Source of the DNA: Candidatus Binatia bacterium
GTDB taxonomy: Bacteria; Desulfobacterota; Binatia; UBA9968; JAJDTQ01
Direction of reading: 5' to 3'
NCBI GenBank assembly: GCA_022824205.1
Contig: JAJEAI010000063.1
Span: forward strand, 1 to 37,623
Length of the DNA stretch: 37,623 nt
Below are positions 7,820-15,475 of the stretch, piece by piece (within the stretch, counting starts at the first letter, position 1; every line of letters begins with the position of its first letter). Made by a program: the position numbers and the translations under genes. Below the pieces are notes generated by a model. It was given only the letters and a program-made list of their open reading frames with translations, searched no databases and was not told the DNA's origin.

Positions 7820-8920
7820 ATGAAACGAATACTGACCTCCATGGCCCTCGCGGCAGCCGTCGCGCTGGCCGGCAGCGCGTACGCGCAGAACCTGAACATC
7901 GTGTCGTGGGGCGGGGCCTATACCGCCAGCCAGCAGAAGGCCTACCACGACCCCTACATGAAGGCGAACCCCGGCGTGAAGATCGTCAACCACGATCTGG
8001 GATCGGGGGCGCTGGCGAAGCTTCGGGCCGAGGTGGAATCCGGCAAGGTGACGTTGGACCTCATCGACATGACCGCCGCCGACGCCATCGTCGCGTGTGA
8101 CGAAGGGTTGGTCGAACAAGTCGAACCCGACAAGTGGCTGGCCGCCGCTCCCGACGGCACACCGGCTTCCAAGGACTTCTTTGCCGGGACCCTCTCGGTC
8201 GGCGGAACCAATTGCTTCATCCCGCAGATCGTGTATTCCACCACCTTCGGTTACCGTACCGATGCCTTCAAGGGCGCACAGCCTTCCAGCCTGGCCGACG
8301 TGTTCGACCTGAAGAAGTTCCCCGGCAAGAGGGCGCTGGAAAAGAGGCCCAACAACAACATGGAATGGGCGCTCATCGCCGATGGCGTCGCGGCCAAGGA
8401 CGTCTACCAGATGCTGAGCACCGACGAGGGCGTCGCCCGCGCGTTCGCCAAGCTGGACACCATCAAGGACCAGGTCGTCTGGTGGACCAAGGGCGCCCAG
8501 CCGCCGCAGTTGCTGGCGGACGGCGAGGTCGCCATCGCGTCGGCGTACAATGGCCGGCTGTTCTCCGCCATCATCGAGAAGAAGCAGCCGATAGCGATGT
8601 TGTGGGACTGGCAGAACTTCGATCTGGACGGGTGGGTGGTGCCCAAGGGGACCAGGAATCTCGCCGCGGTGAAGAAGTATCTCCGTTTCGCCACGGACAC
8701 CCAGCGGCTGGCCGACCAGGCGAAGTACATTTCCTACGGTCCGGCGCGTCACTCTTCCGCCGGTCGGGTGGGCAAGCACGCGGAGCTCGGCGTGGACATG
8801 AAACCGCACATGCCCACCGATCCCGCGAATTCGAAGACGGTCCTCCTTTCCAACTATGTCTGGTGGGCGGATCACCAGACCGAGTTGAACGACAAGTTCA
8901 ACGCCTGGCTCGCCAAGTAG
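7820..8920 (+). CDS. Periplasmic substrate-binding protein, PotD-like
   Basis: This 366-residue solute-binding protein begins with a signal peptide (MKRILTSMALAAAVALAGSAYA, cleavage after AYA-Q). It belongs to the spermidine/putrescine-binding class 1 fold: LNIVSWGGAYTASQQKAY near the mature N-terminus, LDLIDMTAADAIVACDEG, VYSTTFGYRT, and LFDLKKFPGK-like segments. AGGAG lies 7 nt before the ATG. It delivers substrate to the two permeases downstream. Ligand residues cannot be assigned by eye; this subgroup often serves in uptake of amines or other small cations. A strong hairpin follows the stop codon and may protect this part of the mRNA. Confidence 0.9.
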   Translation: MKRILTSMALAAAVALAGSAYAQNLNIVSWGGAYTASQQKAYHDPYMKANPGVKIVNHDLGSGALAKLRAEVESGKVTLDLIDMTAADAIVACDEGLVEQVEPDKWLAAAPDGTPASKDFFAGTLSVGGTNCFIPQIVYSTTFGYRTDAFKGAQPSSLADVFDLKKFPGKRALEKRPNNNMEWALIADGVAAKDVYQMLSTDEGVARAFAKLDTIKDQVVWWTKGAQPPQLLADGEVAIASAYNGRLFSAIIEKKQPIAMLWDWQNFDLDGWVVPKGTRNLAAVKKYLRFATDTQRLADQAKYISYGPARHSSAGRVGKHAELGVDMKPHMPTDPANSKTVLLSNYVWWADHQTELNDKFNAWLAK

Positions 8921-8928
8921 GCGTTTCC

Positions 8929-8964
8929 GGCCGGGCGGGAGCCCGAGGGTTTCCCCGCCCGGCC
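8929..8964 (+). terminator. GC-rich hairpin after the binding-protein gene
   Basis: GGCCGGGCGGG (8929-8939) pairs perfectly with CCCGCCCGGCC (8954-8964) around a 14-base loop, starting 9 nt after the stop codon. It lies inside the operon, so it is more likely an attenuator or 3' stabiliser favouring binding-protein expression over the permeases than a full terminator. Confidence 0.6.
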
Positions 8965-9002
8965 GCCCCTTCCGCTTTTGCCCGATCCCCCGGCCCGGTC
9001 CC

Positions 9003-10265
9003 ATGTCCAAGACAATGGATGAGGTGATGCGAACGGCTGACGGCGTGCCGCTCAAGGTCAGCCTTCACAAGGCGTTGGTGCGCAGCCGCATCCGGGCGCT
9101 GCTGCTGGTCCTGCCCTTGCTGGCATTCCTCCTGGTGGCGTTCCTGTTGCCCATCGGCTACATGCTGTTCCGCAGCATCGACAACCGGATCGTGCCGTCG
9201 ATCTTTCCGCGCACGGCCGTTGCGATACAGGACTGGAACCCCGCCGGCAACTGGCTTCCCGGTGAAGCCGCCTTCGAAGCGCTGGTGCGCGACATCCAGC
9301 AGGCCTTCAAGGACCGGACCCTGGGCCGCGTCGGCCGCCGGCTCAACTACGAGAAGCCCGGCATGTCGAGCCTTTTCAGGAAGTCGGGCAGACGGGCCGC
9401 GCGCATCACCGGGCCGCCCTACAAGGAGCAGGTCCTTCGGATCGACAAACGCTGGGGCGACGTGAACACCTGGCGGCTGATCCACCGGGAGTCGGGCGCG
9501 CTGACGGGGGCCTATTTCCTCGCCGCGGTCGACCTGACCCTGAACGACCGGGCCGAGATCGTCCGGCAGCCCGAGGCGCGCCGGATATACCGGACCCTGT
9601 TCTCCCGGACCCTGTGGATGAGCGGGCTGATTACCGTGCTGTGCCTGCTGCTGGGTTATCCCGTCGCGTATCTCCTGGCCACGTTGCCGCTGCGGTACAG
9701 CAACCTGCTGATGATCCTGGTGCTGCTGCCTTTCTGGACCTCCCTGCTGGTACGGACCACTTCCTGGATCGCGCTGCTGCAGACCGAAGGCGTGCTCAAT
9801 GACCTGATGGTCTTCGTCGGGCTCATAACCGACGACGGCCGGCTCCAGTTGATCCACAACAAGTTCGGCACCTTCGTGGCGATGGTCCACATCCTGTTGC
9901 CGTTCATGATCCTGCCCCTGTACTCGGTGATGAAGACGATCTCTCCGGCCCTGACGCGCGCCGCCCGTTCGCTCGGGGCGACGCCGTTCACCGCCTTCGT
10001 GCGGGTCTACATGCCCAACACGTACTCGGGCGTGGGCGCCGGCTGCATCATGGTGTTCATCCTGTCCATCGGCTACTACATCACCCCGGCCCTGGTGGGC
10101 GGCCGCACTGGAACCTTCATCTCCAATTTCATTGCCCTGCACGTCGGTCAGACCCTCAACTGGGGTCTGGCGGCGGCGTTGGGCTCGCTGCTCCTCGTCC
10201 TGGTCCTGGCGCTGTACCTGCTCTACGACAAGATCGTCGGGATCGACAACATGAAGCTGGGTTGA
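9003..10265 (+). CDS. ABC transporter permease (PotB-like), long form
   Basis: This inner-membrane permease has 420 residues, well above the roughly 280 of PotB. The first membrane segment is at about residues 32-54. It is followed by about 145 mostly hydrophilic, basic residues with no membrane segment, then the usual five C-terminal segments starting near residue 205. The EAA loop that contacts the ATPase is at about 316-338 (TRAARSLGATPFTAFVRVYM). The long form is known in a subgroup of amine/amino-acid importers. The start is ATG 9003; ATG 9015 and 9027 are alternatives, and no good RBS is seen for any. The second permease follows after 7 nt. Confidence 0.88.
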   Translation: MSKTMDEVMRTADGVPLKVSLHKALVRSRIRALLLVLPLLAFLLVAFLLPIGYMLFRSIDNRIVPSIFPRTAVAIQDWNPAGNWLPGEAAFEALVRDIQQAFKDRTLGRVGRRLNYEKPGMSSLFRKSGRRAARITGPPYKEQVLRIDKRWGDVNTWRLIHRESGALTGAYFLAAVDLTLNDRAEIVRQPEARRIYRTLFSRTLWMSGLITVLCLLLGYPVAYLLATLPLRYSNLLMILVLLPFWTSLLVRTTSWIALLQTEGVLNDLMVFVGLITDDGRLQLIHNKFGTFVAMVHILLPFMILPLYSVMKTISPALTRAARSLGATPFTAFVRVYMPNTYSGVGAGCIMVFILSIGYYITPALVGGRTGTFISNFIALHVGQTLNWGLAAALGSLLLVLVLALYLLYDKIVGIDNMKLG

Positions 10266-10272
10266 GCCTGCG

Positions 10273-11124
10273 ATGTCCCTGCCGATTTACGCAACCCCCC
10301 TGGAGAAGGCGTGGCACTATATCTACCGCGTGATCTGCGCCGCGATCTTCATATTCCTGATCGGCCCCATCTTCGTGATCATCCCGTTGAGCTTCAACGA
10401 GTTGCCGTACTTCACCTTTACCCCGGAAATGCTGTCCCTGGACCCGGCCGGCTACAGCACCAAGTGGTATCGGGAGTTCTTCACCGAGGATTCCTGGCAG
10501 AACGCGGTCAGGAACAGCCTGATCATCGGCGTCTTCGCGACACTGATCTCCACCTTCCTCGGGACCCTGGCGGCCCTCGGCCTGAGCCGGTCCGAGATGC
10601 CTTTCAAGAGCGGCTTCATGGCCCTGCTGATATCGCCGATGATCGTGCCCCTCATCATCTCGGCCACGGGAATGTACTTCTTCTACACGCGAATGGGCAT
10701 TTCCTCGACGCACCTGGGCGTCATCATCGCCCATGCGGCGCTGGGCACGCCATTCGTGGTGATCACGGTCACGGCCACCCTGGTCGGGTTCGACCATTCC
10801 CTGATCCGGGCCGCCGCCAGCCTCGGCGCCAACCCCGTCGAGACATTCTTCAAGGTGACCATGCCGCTGATCCTTCCCGGCATCGTCTCCGGCGCCCTGT
10901 TCGCCTTCATCACCTCGTTCGACGAGGTGGTCGTGGTGCTGTTCGTCGGTTCGGTGGATCAGCGCACCATCCCGTGGAAGATGTTCTCGGGCATCCGCGA
11001 AGAGATCCGCCCCACCATCCTCGCGGTGGCCACGCTTCTCGTCTGTGTGTCGATCCTGCTCCTGACGACGCTCGAACTGCTGCGCCGGCGCAACGAGCGG
11101 CTGCGCGGCATCAGGGCGGCCTGA
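10273..11124 (+). CDS. ABC transporter permease (PotC-like)
   Basis: This is the second inner-membrane subunit of the importer, 283 residues with six predicted membrane segments. The first is RVICAAIFIFLIGPIFVIIPL near residues 18-38. The EAA loop is RAAASLGANPVETFFKVTMP near residue 178-197, followed by LPGIVSGALFAFITSFDEVVV, typical of PotC. It is translated 7 nt after the first permease and is the last gene of the uptake operon; the next gene is on the opposite strand. Confidence 0.9.
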   Translation: MSLPIYATPLEKAWHYIYRVICAAIFIFLIGPIFVIIPLSFNELPYFTFTPEMLSLDPAGYSTKWYREFFTEDSWQNAVRNSLIIGVFATLISTFLGTLAALGLSRSEMPFKSGFMALLISPMIVPLIISATGMYFFYTRMGISSTHLGVIIAHAALGTPFVVITVTATLVGFDHSLIRAAASLGANPVETFFKVTMPLILPGIVSGALFAFITSFDEVVVVLFVGSVDQRTIPWKMFSGIREEIRPTILAVATLLVCVSILLLTTLELLRRRNERLRGIRAA

Positions 11125-11208
11125 GCACGATGCGCCGGCGGACATGGGTCCGAGGCGGCGAAACAGGCTGTGTCAAGACACGCGAGGCACGAACATAACG
11201 AACACGTC

Positions 11209-11228
11209 ATTCCCGCGGAAGCGGGAAT
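11209..11228. repeat. Dispersed palindrome ATTCCCGCGGAAGCGGGAAT
   Basis: This 20-bp near-perfect palindrome in the context GTCATTCC...GGAATCCAGG is one copy of a dispersed family also present at 14549-14568, 14621-14640 and 30152-30255. It lies between the convergent permease and NYN genes and may also act as a bidirectional terminator. Confidence 0.75.
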
Positions 11229-11255
11229 CCAGGGGTGGGGAGGGGCCGCCGTCGT

Positions 11256-11771
11256 CTACAACTTGGCGAGGCGTTCCCGGCGCACCCGGTCGGCCTTCGA
11301 GAGCCGGCGCGGGTTGCCCTTTTTGCGCCCGTCCCGTCCCCGCGGAAGAGGCTCGAAGTCGTCGTCCTCCTCCCCGGGACAAAGCGCGTCCGGATCCACC
11401 CTCATCTTCGCGAGAAACTCGCCCACGTAGACGGCCACGGCGCCGCTGCTCTCTACGCTGCGCCGCAGGTCGCGGTCGGAGGTGACCACGATGCAGGTTT
11501 CTCCGATCTCCCGGGCCAGCCGCTCGATGACCGCGTCGGCCTTCTCGCCGTAGCGCGAGAACACCACCGTCACCTCGCCCACTCGTTCGCGCGTCTCGTC
11601 CTGCCGGCCGTTCCGCCAACCGTCGAAGACGGTGGTCAGGGAGTGCCCCTTGCGCGCCTGGTACGCGGCGACCTCCTTGACGAGCGCGTTGCGCTTCTGT
11701 TCCAGGTCGCCGCGAAGACCCTGTTCACTGCCGATGACGTTGTAGCCGTCTACGACGATATGGAACGGCAT
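11256..11771 (-). CDS. NYN-domain (YacP-like) predicted nuclease
   Basis: This 171-residue protein has the NYN/PIN-like fold of YacP (Rae1-type) proteins. The N-terminal IVVDGYNVIG holds the first acidic residue, followed by TTVFDGWRNG, VVFSRYGEKADAVIERLA and VVTSDRDLRRSVES with the remaining conserved Asp residues. The C-terminus is basic and low-complexity, often RNA-binding in this family. Bacillus Rae1 cuts mRNA on the ribosome; whether this homologue does so is inference. GGAGAA lies 7 nt before the ATG. The gene is monocistronic and transcribed against the ABC operon. Confidence 0.85.
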   Translation of the reverse strand: MPFHIVVDGYNVIGSEQGLRGDLEQKRNALVKEVAAYQARKGHSLTTVFDGWRNGRQDETRERVGEVTVVFSRYGEKADAVIERLAREIGETCIVVTSDRDLRRSVESSGAVAVYVGEFLAKMRVDPDALCPGEEDDDFEPLPRGRDGRKKGNPRRLSKADRVRRERLAKL

Positions 11772-11988
11772 GGGTGGGTTCTCCGTCCGGGGTTCTCCGC
11801 AAGAATTGAACGCGAAGTGTCAAAATATACCCGTTTCCACCCGTTGCCGCGAACCGCATGTCGTGGGGTTTCACTAGCGGGCGGGAAATGTTGTAAGCTC
11901 GCGGGTTCAAGTTGGTCCCGGAACCCGGGTCACGGCACGAACCGTCGCGATGACCCCGTCCATCAAACGAGAAAGCGAGTCGCCCGCA

Positions 11989-13152
11989 ATGTTCAACAAG
12001 GCCAAACGCATCCAGGAGTTGCCGCCGTACCTGTTCGCCGAGATCGACCGGAAGAAGCGCGCCGCCCAGGCCAAGGGGGTCGATCTCATCGACCTGGGCA
12101 TCGGAGACCCGGACATCCCCACGCCGGGCAGGATCATCCAGAAGTTGTCGGAGACCGCGACCAAGCCGGTCAACCACCGGTATCCCAGCAGTTCGGGCAT
12201 GATGGAATTCCGCCAGGCGGTGGCGGATTGGTACGCCCAGCGCTTCGCCGTGACCCTGGACCCCGCCACCGAGGTGGTCTCGCTCATCGGCTCCAAGGAA
12301 GGCGTGGCCAACATGGCGGTGGCCTACGTGGACCCGGGCGACGTGGTGCTCGTGCCCACCCCGGCCTACCCCGTGTATGCCATCGGCACCAATTTCAACG
12401 GCGGCACGGTCCACTTCCTCCCGTTGCGGCGCGAGAGCGGCTTCCTGCCGGATCTGTCGAGCATACCGTCCGACGTGCTCCAGCGCGCCAAAATGCTGTG
12501 GATCAACTACCCCAACAACCCCACCGGCGCGGTAGCGGACGAGAGCTTCTTCAAGGAAGCGGTGGAGTTCGCCCACAAGCACAACATCATCCTGTGCCAT
12601 GACGCCGCGTACACGGAGCTGGGCTTCGACGGGTATCGCGCGCCGAGCATCCTGCAGGTGGATGGCGCCAGGGAGGTGGCCATCGAGTTCCATTCGCTGT
12701 CCAAGACCTTCAACATGACCGGTTGGCGCATCGGCATGGCGGTGGGCTGCGCGGAGTTGGTGGGAACCTTGGGGCAGGTGAAATCCAACGTGGATTCGGG
12801 GGTCTTTCAGCCGGTCCAGGAGGCGGCCATCGTCGCCCTCGAGCACGCGGAGGAGTTCCTTGAGCCGATCCGCGAAGTGTACCAGGAGCGAAGGGACACG
12901 GTGGTGGACGGCCTGCACCGCGCCGGCTTCGAGCTCCCGCCGCCGCGGGCGACCTTCTACGTGTGGCTGCCGGTGCCCGGAGGGTGGACGTCCACGGATT
13001 TCACCGCGCGGCTGCTCGACGAGGCCGGCATCGTCACCACCCCGGGCAACGGTTTCGGCGAGCCCGGCGAGGGCTTCATCCGGATGACCCTGTGCTCGCC
13101 GGCCGAACGCCTGAAGGAGGCCGTGGAACGCCTCCGGCAACTCAGCCTGTAG
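11989..13152 (+). CDS. dapL: LL-diaminopimelate aminotransferase, type 2 (class I/II PLP aminotransferase)
   Basis: The enzyme converts tetrahydrodipicolinate directly to LL-diaminopimelate in lysine and peptidoglycan synthesis. Family features are FNKAKRIQELPPYLFAEIDR at the start, IDLGIGDPDIPTP, HRYPSSSGM, LIGSKEGVAN, INYPNNPTGA and HSLSKTFNMTGWRIG, with the PLP lysine at residue 239. The ATG at 11989 is chosen because relatives begin with this short segment; an in-frame ATG at 11950 would add 13 atypical residues. At 387 residues it has normal length. Assignment to DapL rather than another aminotransferase of the same fold rests on overall pattern. The folK gene follows after 5 nt. Confidence 0.82.
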   Translation: MFNKAKRIQELPPYLFAEIDRKKRAAQAKGVDLIDLGIGDPDIPTPGRIIQKLSETATKPVNHRYPSSSGMMEFRQAVADWYAQRFAVTLDPATEVVSLIGSKEGVANMAVAYVDPGDVVLVPTPAYPVYAIGTNFNGGTVHFLPLRRESGFLPDLSSIPSDVLQRAKMLWINYPNNPTGAVADESFFKEAVEFAHKHNIILCHDAAYTELGFDGYRAPSILQVDGAREVAIEFHSLSKTFNMTGWRIGMAVGCAELVGTLGQVKSNVDSGVFQPVQEAAIVALEHAEEFLEPIREVYQERRDTVVDGLHRAGFELPPPRATFYVWLPVPGGWTSTDFTARLLDEAGIVTTPGNGFGEPGEGFIRMTLCSPAERLKEAVERLRQLSL

Positions 13153-13157
13153 CACTC

Positions 13158-13697
13158 GTGACGCATCGCGCCTACATCGGGGTGGGCTCGAACCAAGGGG
13201 ACAAGCAGCGGAACTGCCGCCGCGCCGTCAAAGAGATCGGGAAGTTCCCGGAGACCCGGGTAGGCGAGGTTTCGTCCTGGTTCGTCACCGAGCCGTGGGG
13301 CGCGGCGAGCACCGAATGGTACGTCAACGGGATCGCGGCCGTCGACACCGGCCTGGAGCCGGCGATCCTGCTGCGACATTGCCAGACCGTCGAAAGGAAG
13401 ATGGGCCGTCCTGCCGAGCGCCCGCGCTGGGCGGACCGGGTCATCGATCTGGACATCCTGTTCTATGATGATAGGGTGTTGGAAGGACCCGAGTTGATCA
13501 TCCCGCACCCCGAGCTTCACCGGCGCCGGTTCGTGCTCGCTCCGCTGTGCGAGATCGCACCGGAACTGAAGCACACGCTCCTTGGAACCAGCATCCGGGA
13601 GCTGTTGGGCCAGGTGGAAGATGATAAACGGGTGCGCGCGATGGCCGGTCCCGGCGCGCGGGAGACGCCGTTGTCACCGACGGTGCCGATGAGATGA
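13158..13697 (+). CDS. folK: 2-amino-4-hydroxy-6-hydroxymethyldihydropteridine pyrophosphokinase (HPPK)
   Basis: The enzyme transfers pyrophosphate from ATP to 6-hydroxymethyl-dihydropterin in folate synthesis. Diagnostic segments are YIGVGSNQGDKQRN at the start, SSWFVTEPWG, WYVNGIAAVDT, and the RWADRVIDLDILFYDD metal- and ATP-binding motif, then IPHPELHRRRFVLAPLCEI. The start is GTG 13158, 5 nt after dapL. The last 25 residues are not conserved. The stop overlaps the next gene (ATGA), suggesting translational coupling. Confidence 0.93.
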   Translation: MTHRAYIGVGSNQGDKQRNCRRAVKEIGKFPETRVGEVSSWFVTEPWGAASTEWYVNGIAAVDTGLEPAILLRHCQTVERKMGRPAERPRWADRVIDLDILFYDDRVLEGPELIIPHPELHRRRFVLAPLCEIAPELKHTLLGTSIRELLGQVEDDKRVRAMAGPGARETPLSPTVPMR

Positions 13698-13921
13698 TCC
13701 TCAAGTTCCTCATACTGGGCCTGCTCGTCTACCTCTTCATCGTGCTGCTCTACTCGAGCCTCAAACGCAAGGGGAGCCCCGCCGACCCCTCCCAGGGCGA
13801 ATCCATGGTCCTGGACCCCCACTGCAAGAGCTACGTCCCCAAGAACGAAGCCTACCGCTCCGGCGGCAACTACTTCTGCAGCGAAGAGTGCGCCCGCGCC
13901 TACGCGGCCCAGCAGGTTTGA
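13694..13921 (+). CDS. Small membrane-anchored YHS/TRASH-like protein
   Basis: This 75-residue protein has one N-terminal membrane segment (MILKFLILGLLVYLFIVLLY), a charged linker, and a Cys-rich tail. DPHCKSYVPKNEA and YFCSEECARAY place Cys at 44, 62 and 66. The tail resembles the YHS/TRASH metal-binding pattern (DPVCG...YFCS..C) seen in PP0621-type proteins. The ATG overlaps the folK stop. A role in metal sensing or maturation is possible but not shown. Confidence 0.75.
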   Translation: MILKFLILGLLVYLFIVLLYSSLKRKGSPADPSQGESMVLDPHCKSYVPKNEAYRSGGNYFCSEECARAYAAQQV

Positions 13922-13960
13922 ACTTGGGGCGACGGCGTGACCACCCGCCTCGACACCTGA

Positions 13961-14218
13961 CGGTGGGCGTCCCGTCGGCTTGAATTAGCGGCAGAAGATC
14001 CGCACATCCCCGCGGCGCAGATCCTCGGTCCCGGACGGGTCGTCGCCGGCTTGGCGGAGGTCGCCGCTGCTGTCGGAGACCCGGAACTGGCTTGGGCGTT
14101 TCTCACCCAGGAGTGGCCGTTCGAAGACACCGCTACGCTCCCTCTTGCGTTGCTGAAAGCCGGCCGTATCGAAGACGTGCTCGGCGCGGCACCCGGCTTT
14201 GGTTCCACTTTCACGTGA
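13961..14218 (+). pseudogene. DUF2384 (ParS/MbcA-type) antitoxin fragment
   Basis: The open frame ends LPLALLKAGRIEDVLGAAPG followed by FGSTFT, matching the C-terminal toxin-binding domain of Xre/DUF2384 antitoxins that pair with RES toxins. The N-terminal HTH part is missing: the frame opens at a TGA at 13958-13960 and contains no ATG, only a weak TTG. Its stop (14216-14218) overlaps the GTG start of the RES toxin, the usual coupled arrangement. It is most likely a 5'-truncated remnant. Confidence 0.65.
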
Positions 14219-14520
14219 GCGTGGCCACCTATCCTCGGCACAGGCTTCGGCCCGTGCTCCTCAAGGCGGCGTTTCCCGAAAACTACCGTATCGTACCAAG
14301 CCGCTATGAGGCATCACCGCTCGGAACCAGTCGCGGCGACTCCCGGTTCTGCACTCGCACTGCCGGGTATACGGTCCTTTATACCTCGCCGGACTTCGCC
14401 ACCGCCTTTATCGAAACGGTAGTGTGGGACCGGTTCATGGAAAGGCCGGGAGGCAAGCGGGATGGGGTTGGGAAGGGCGGAGGGGGATTATCGGGGAATG
14501 TCACTGTAGGTGAGGTTTAA
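14215..14520 (+). pseudogene. RES-domain toxin, truncated at the 3' end
   Basis: Starting from the GTG at 14215, the protein reads VSVATYPRHRLRPVLLKAAF, then ENYRIVPSRYEASPLGTSRG, DSRFCTRTAGYTVLYTSPDF and ATAFIETVVWDRF. The invariant Arg, Glu and Ser of the RES motif are recognisable. RES toxins deplete NAD+. Intact family members continue for a further 80 or so residues. Here the resemblance stops near 14440 and unrelated Gly-rich sequence runs into a MITE-like repeat at 14542. The toxin is probably dead, which fits with its degraded antitoxin. Confidence 0.72.
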
Positions 14521-14541
14521 GCGACGGAGTAGAATCTTACG

Positions 14542-14647
14542 AATCGTCATTCCCGCGAAAGCGGGAATCCAGGCGGCGGTGGGCGGGGACACCGGCCAGT
14601 TGGCTCCTCCCCACCCATGGATTCCCGCTTTCGCGGGAATGACGATT
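14542..14647. mobile_element. 106-bp MITE-like palindromic element
   Basis: The ends are long inverted repeats: AATCGTCATTCCCGCGAAAG followed by CGGGAATCCA on the left, and the reverse complement on the right (TGGATTCC through GACGATT, ending 14647). Each end contains its own 20-bp palindrome (14549-14568 and 14621-14640). The roughly 45-bp core is noncoding. Single-end copies occur at 11209 and near 30152-30285. It lies at the point where the RES toxin gene has lost its 3' end. Confidence 0.75.
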
Positions 14648-14894
14648 GGTAGGGCGTCCTTCGGATCGCTCTTCACAAACTCATTTGCAACATTGCGGTT
14701 GACTATGTCACCACATTCTTAGCTTTGTGTGTCTTCATGAAGTGTCTTTTTGCAGTTGACAGTATCATTACGCGTCTCCACGCTCGACAGGCATCTTGGA
14801 GCAGTCCCCCGGTTTTGTGGTCGCTCGTGAGGAGGTCGGAGAGACTGGCCGGATTGCCATGCTTGCTCGTGTCTTTCGACACGCGCGGGAGGGC
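14648..14894. other. Noncoding stretch downstream of trpG
   Basis: No convincing gene is seen on either strand. It separates the MITE-like element from the 3' end of the trpG gene, and no further trp gene follows trpG here. A TTGACA at about 14755 has no suitable -10 box and no plus-strand gene behind it. Confidence 0.5.
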
Positions 14895-15464
<570 letters not shown>

Positions 15465-15475
15465 GTGGCCGCTCG

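Noticed and set aside
8898..10142. Large minus-strand open frame opposite the first permease
   Set aside because: Composition is Gln/Gly/His/Asp-rich shadow coding; the plus strand gives a clear ABC permease.
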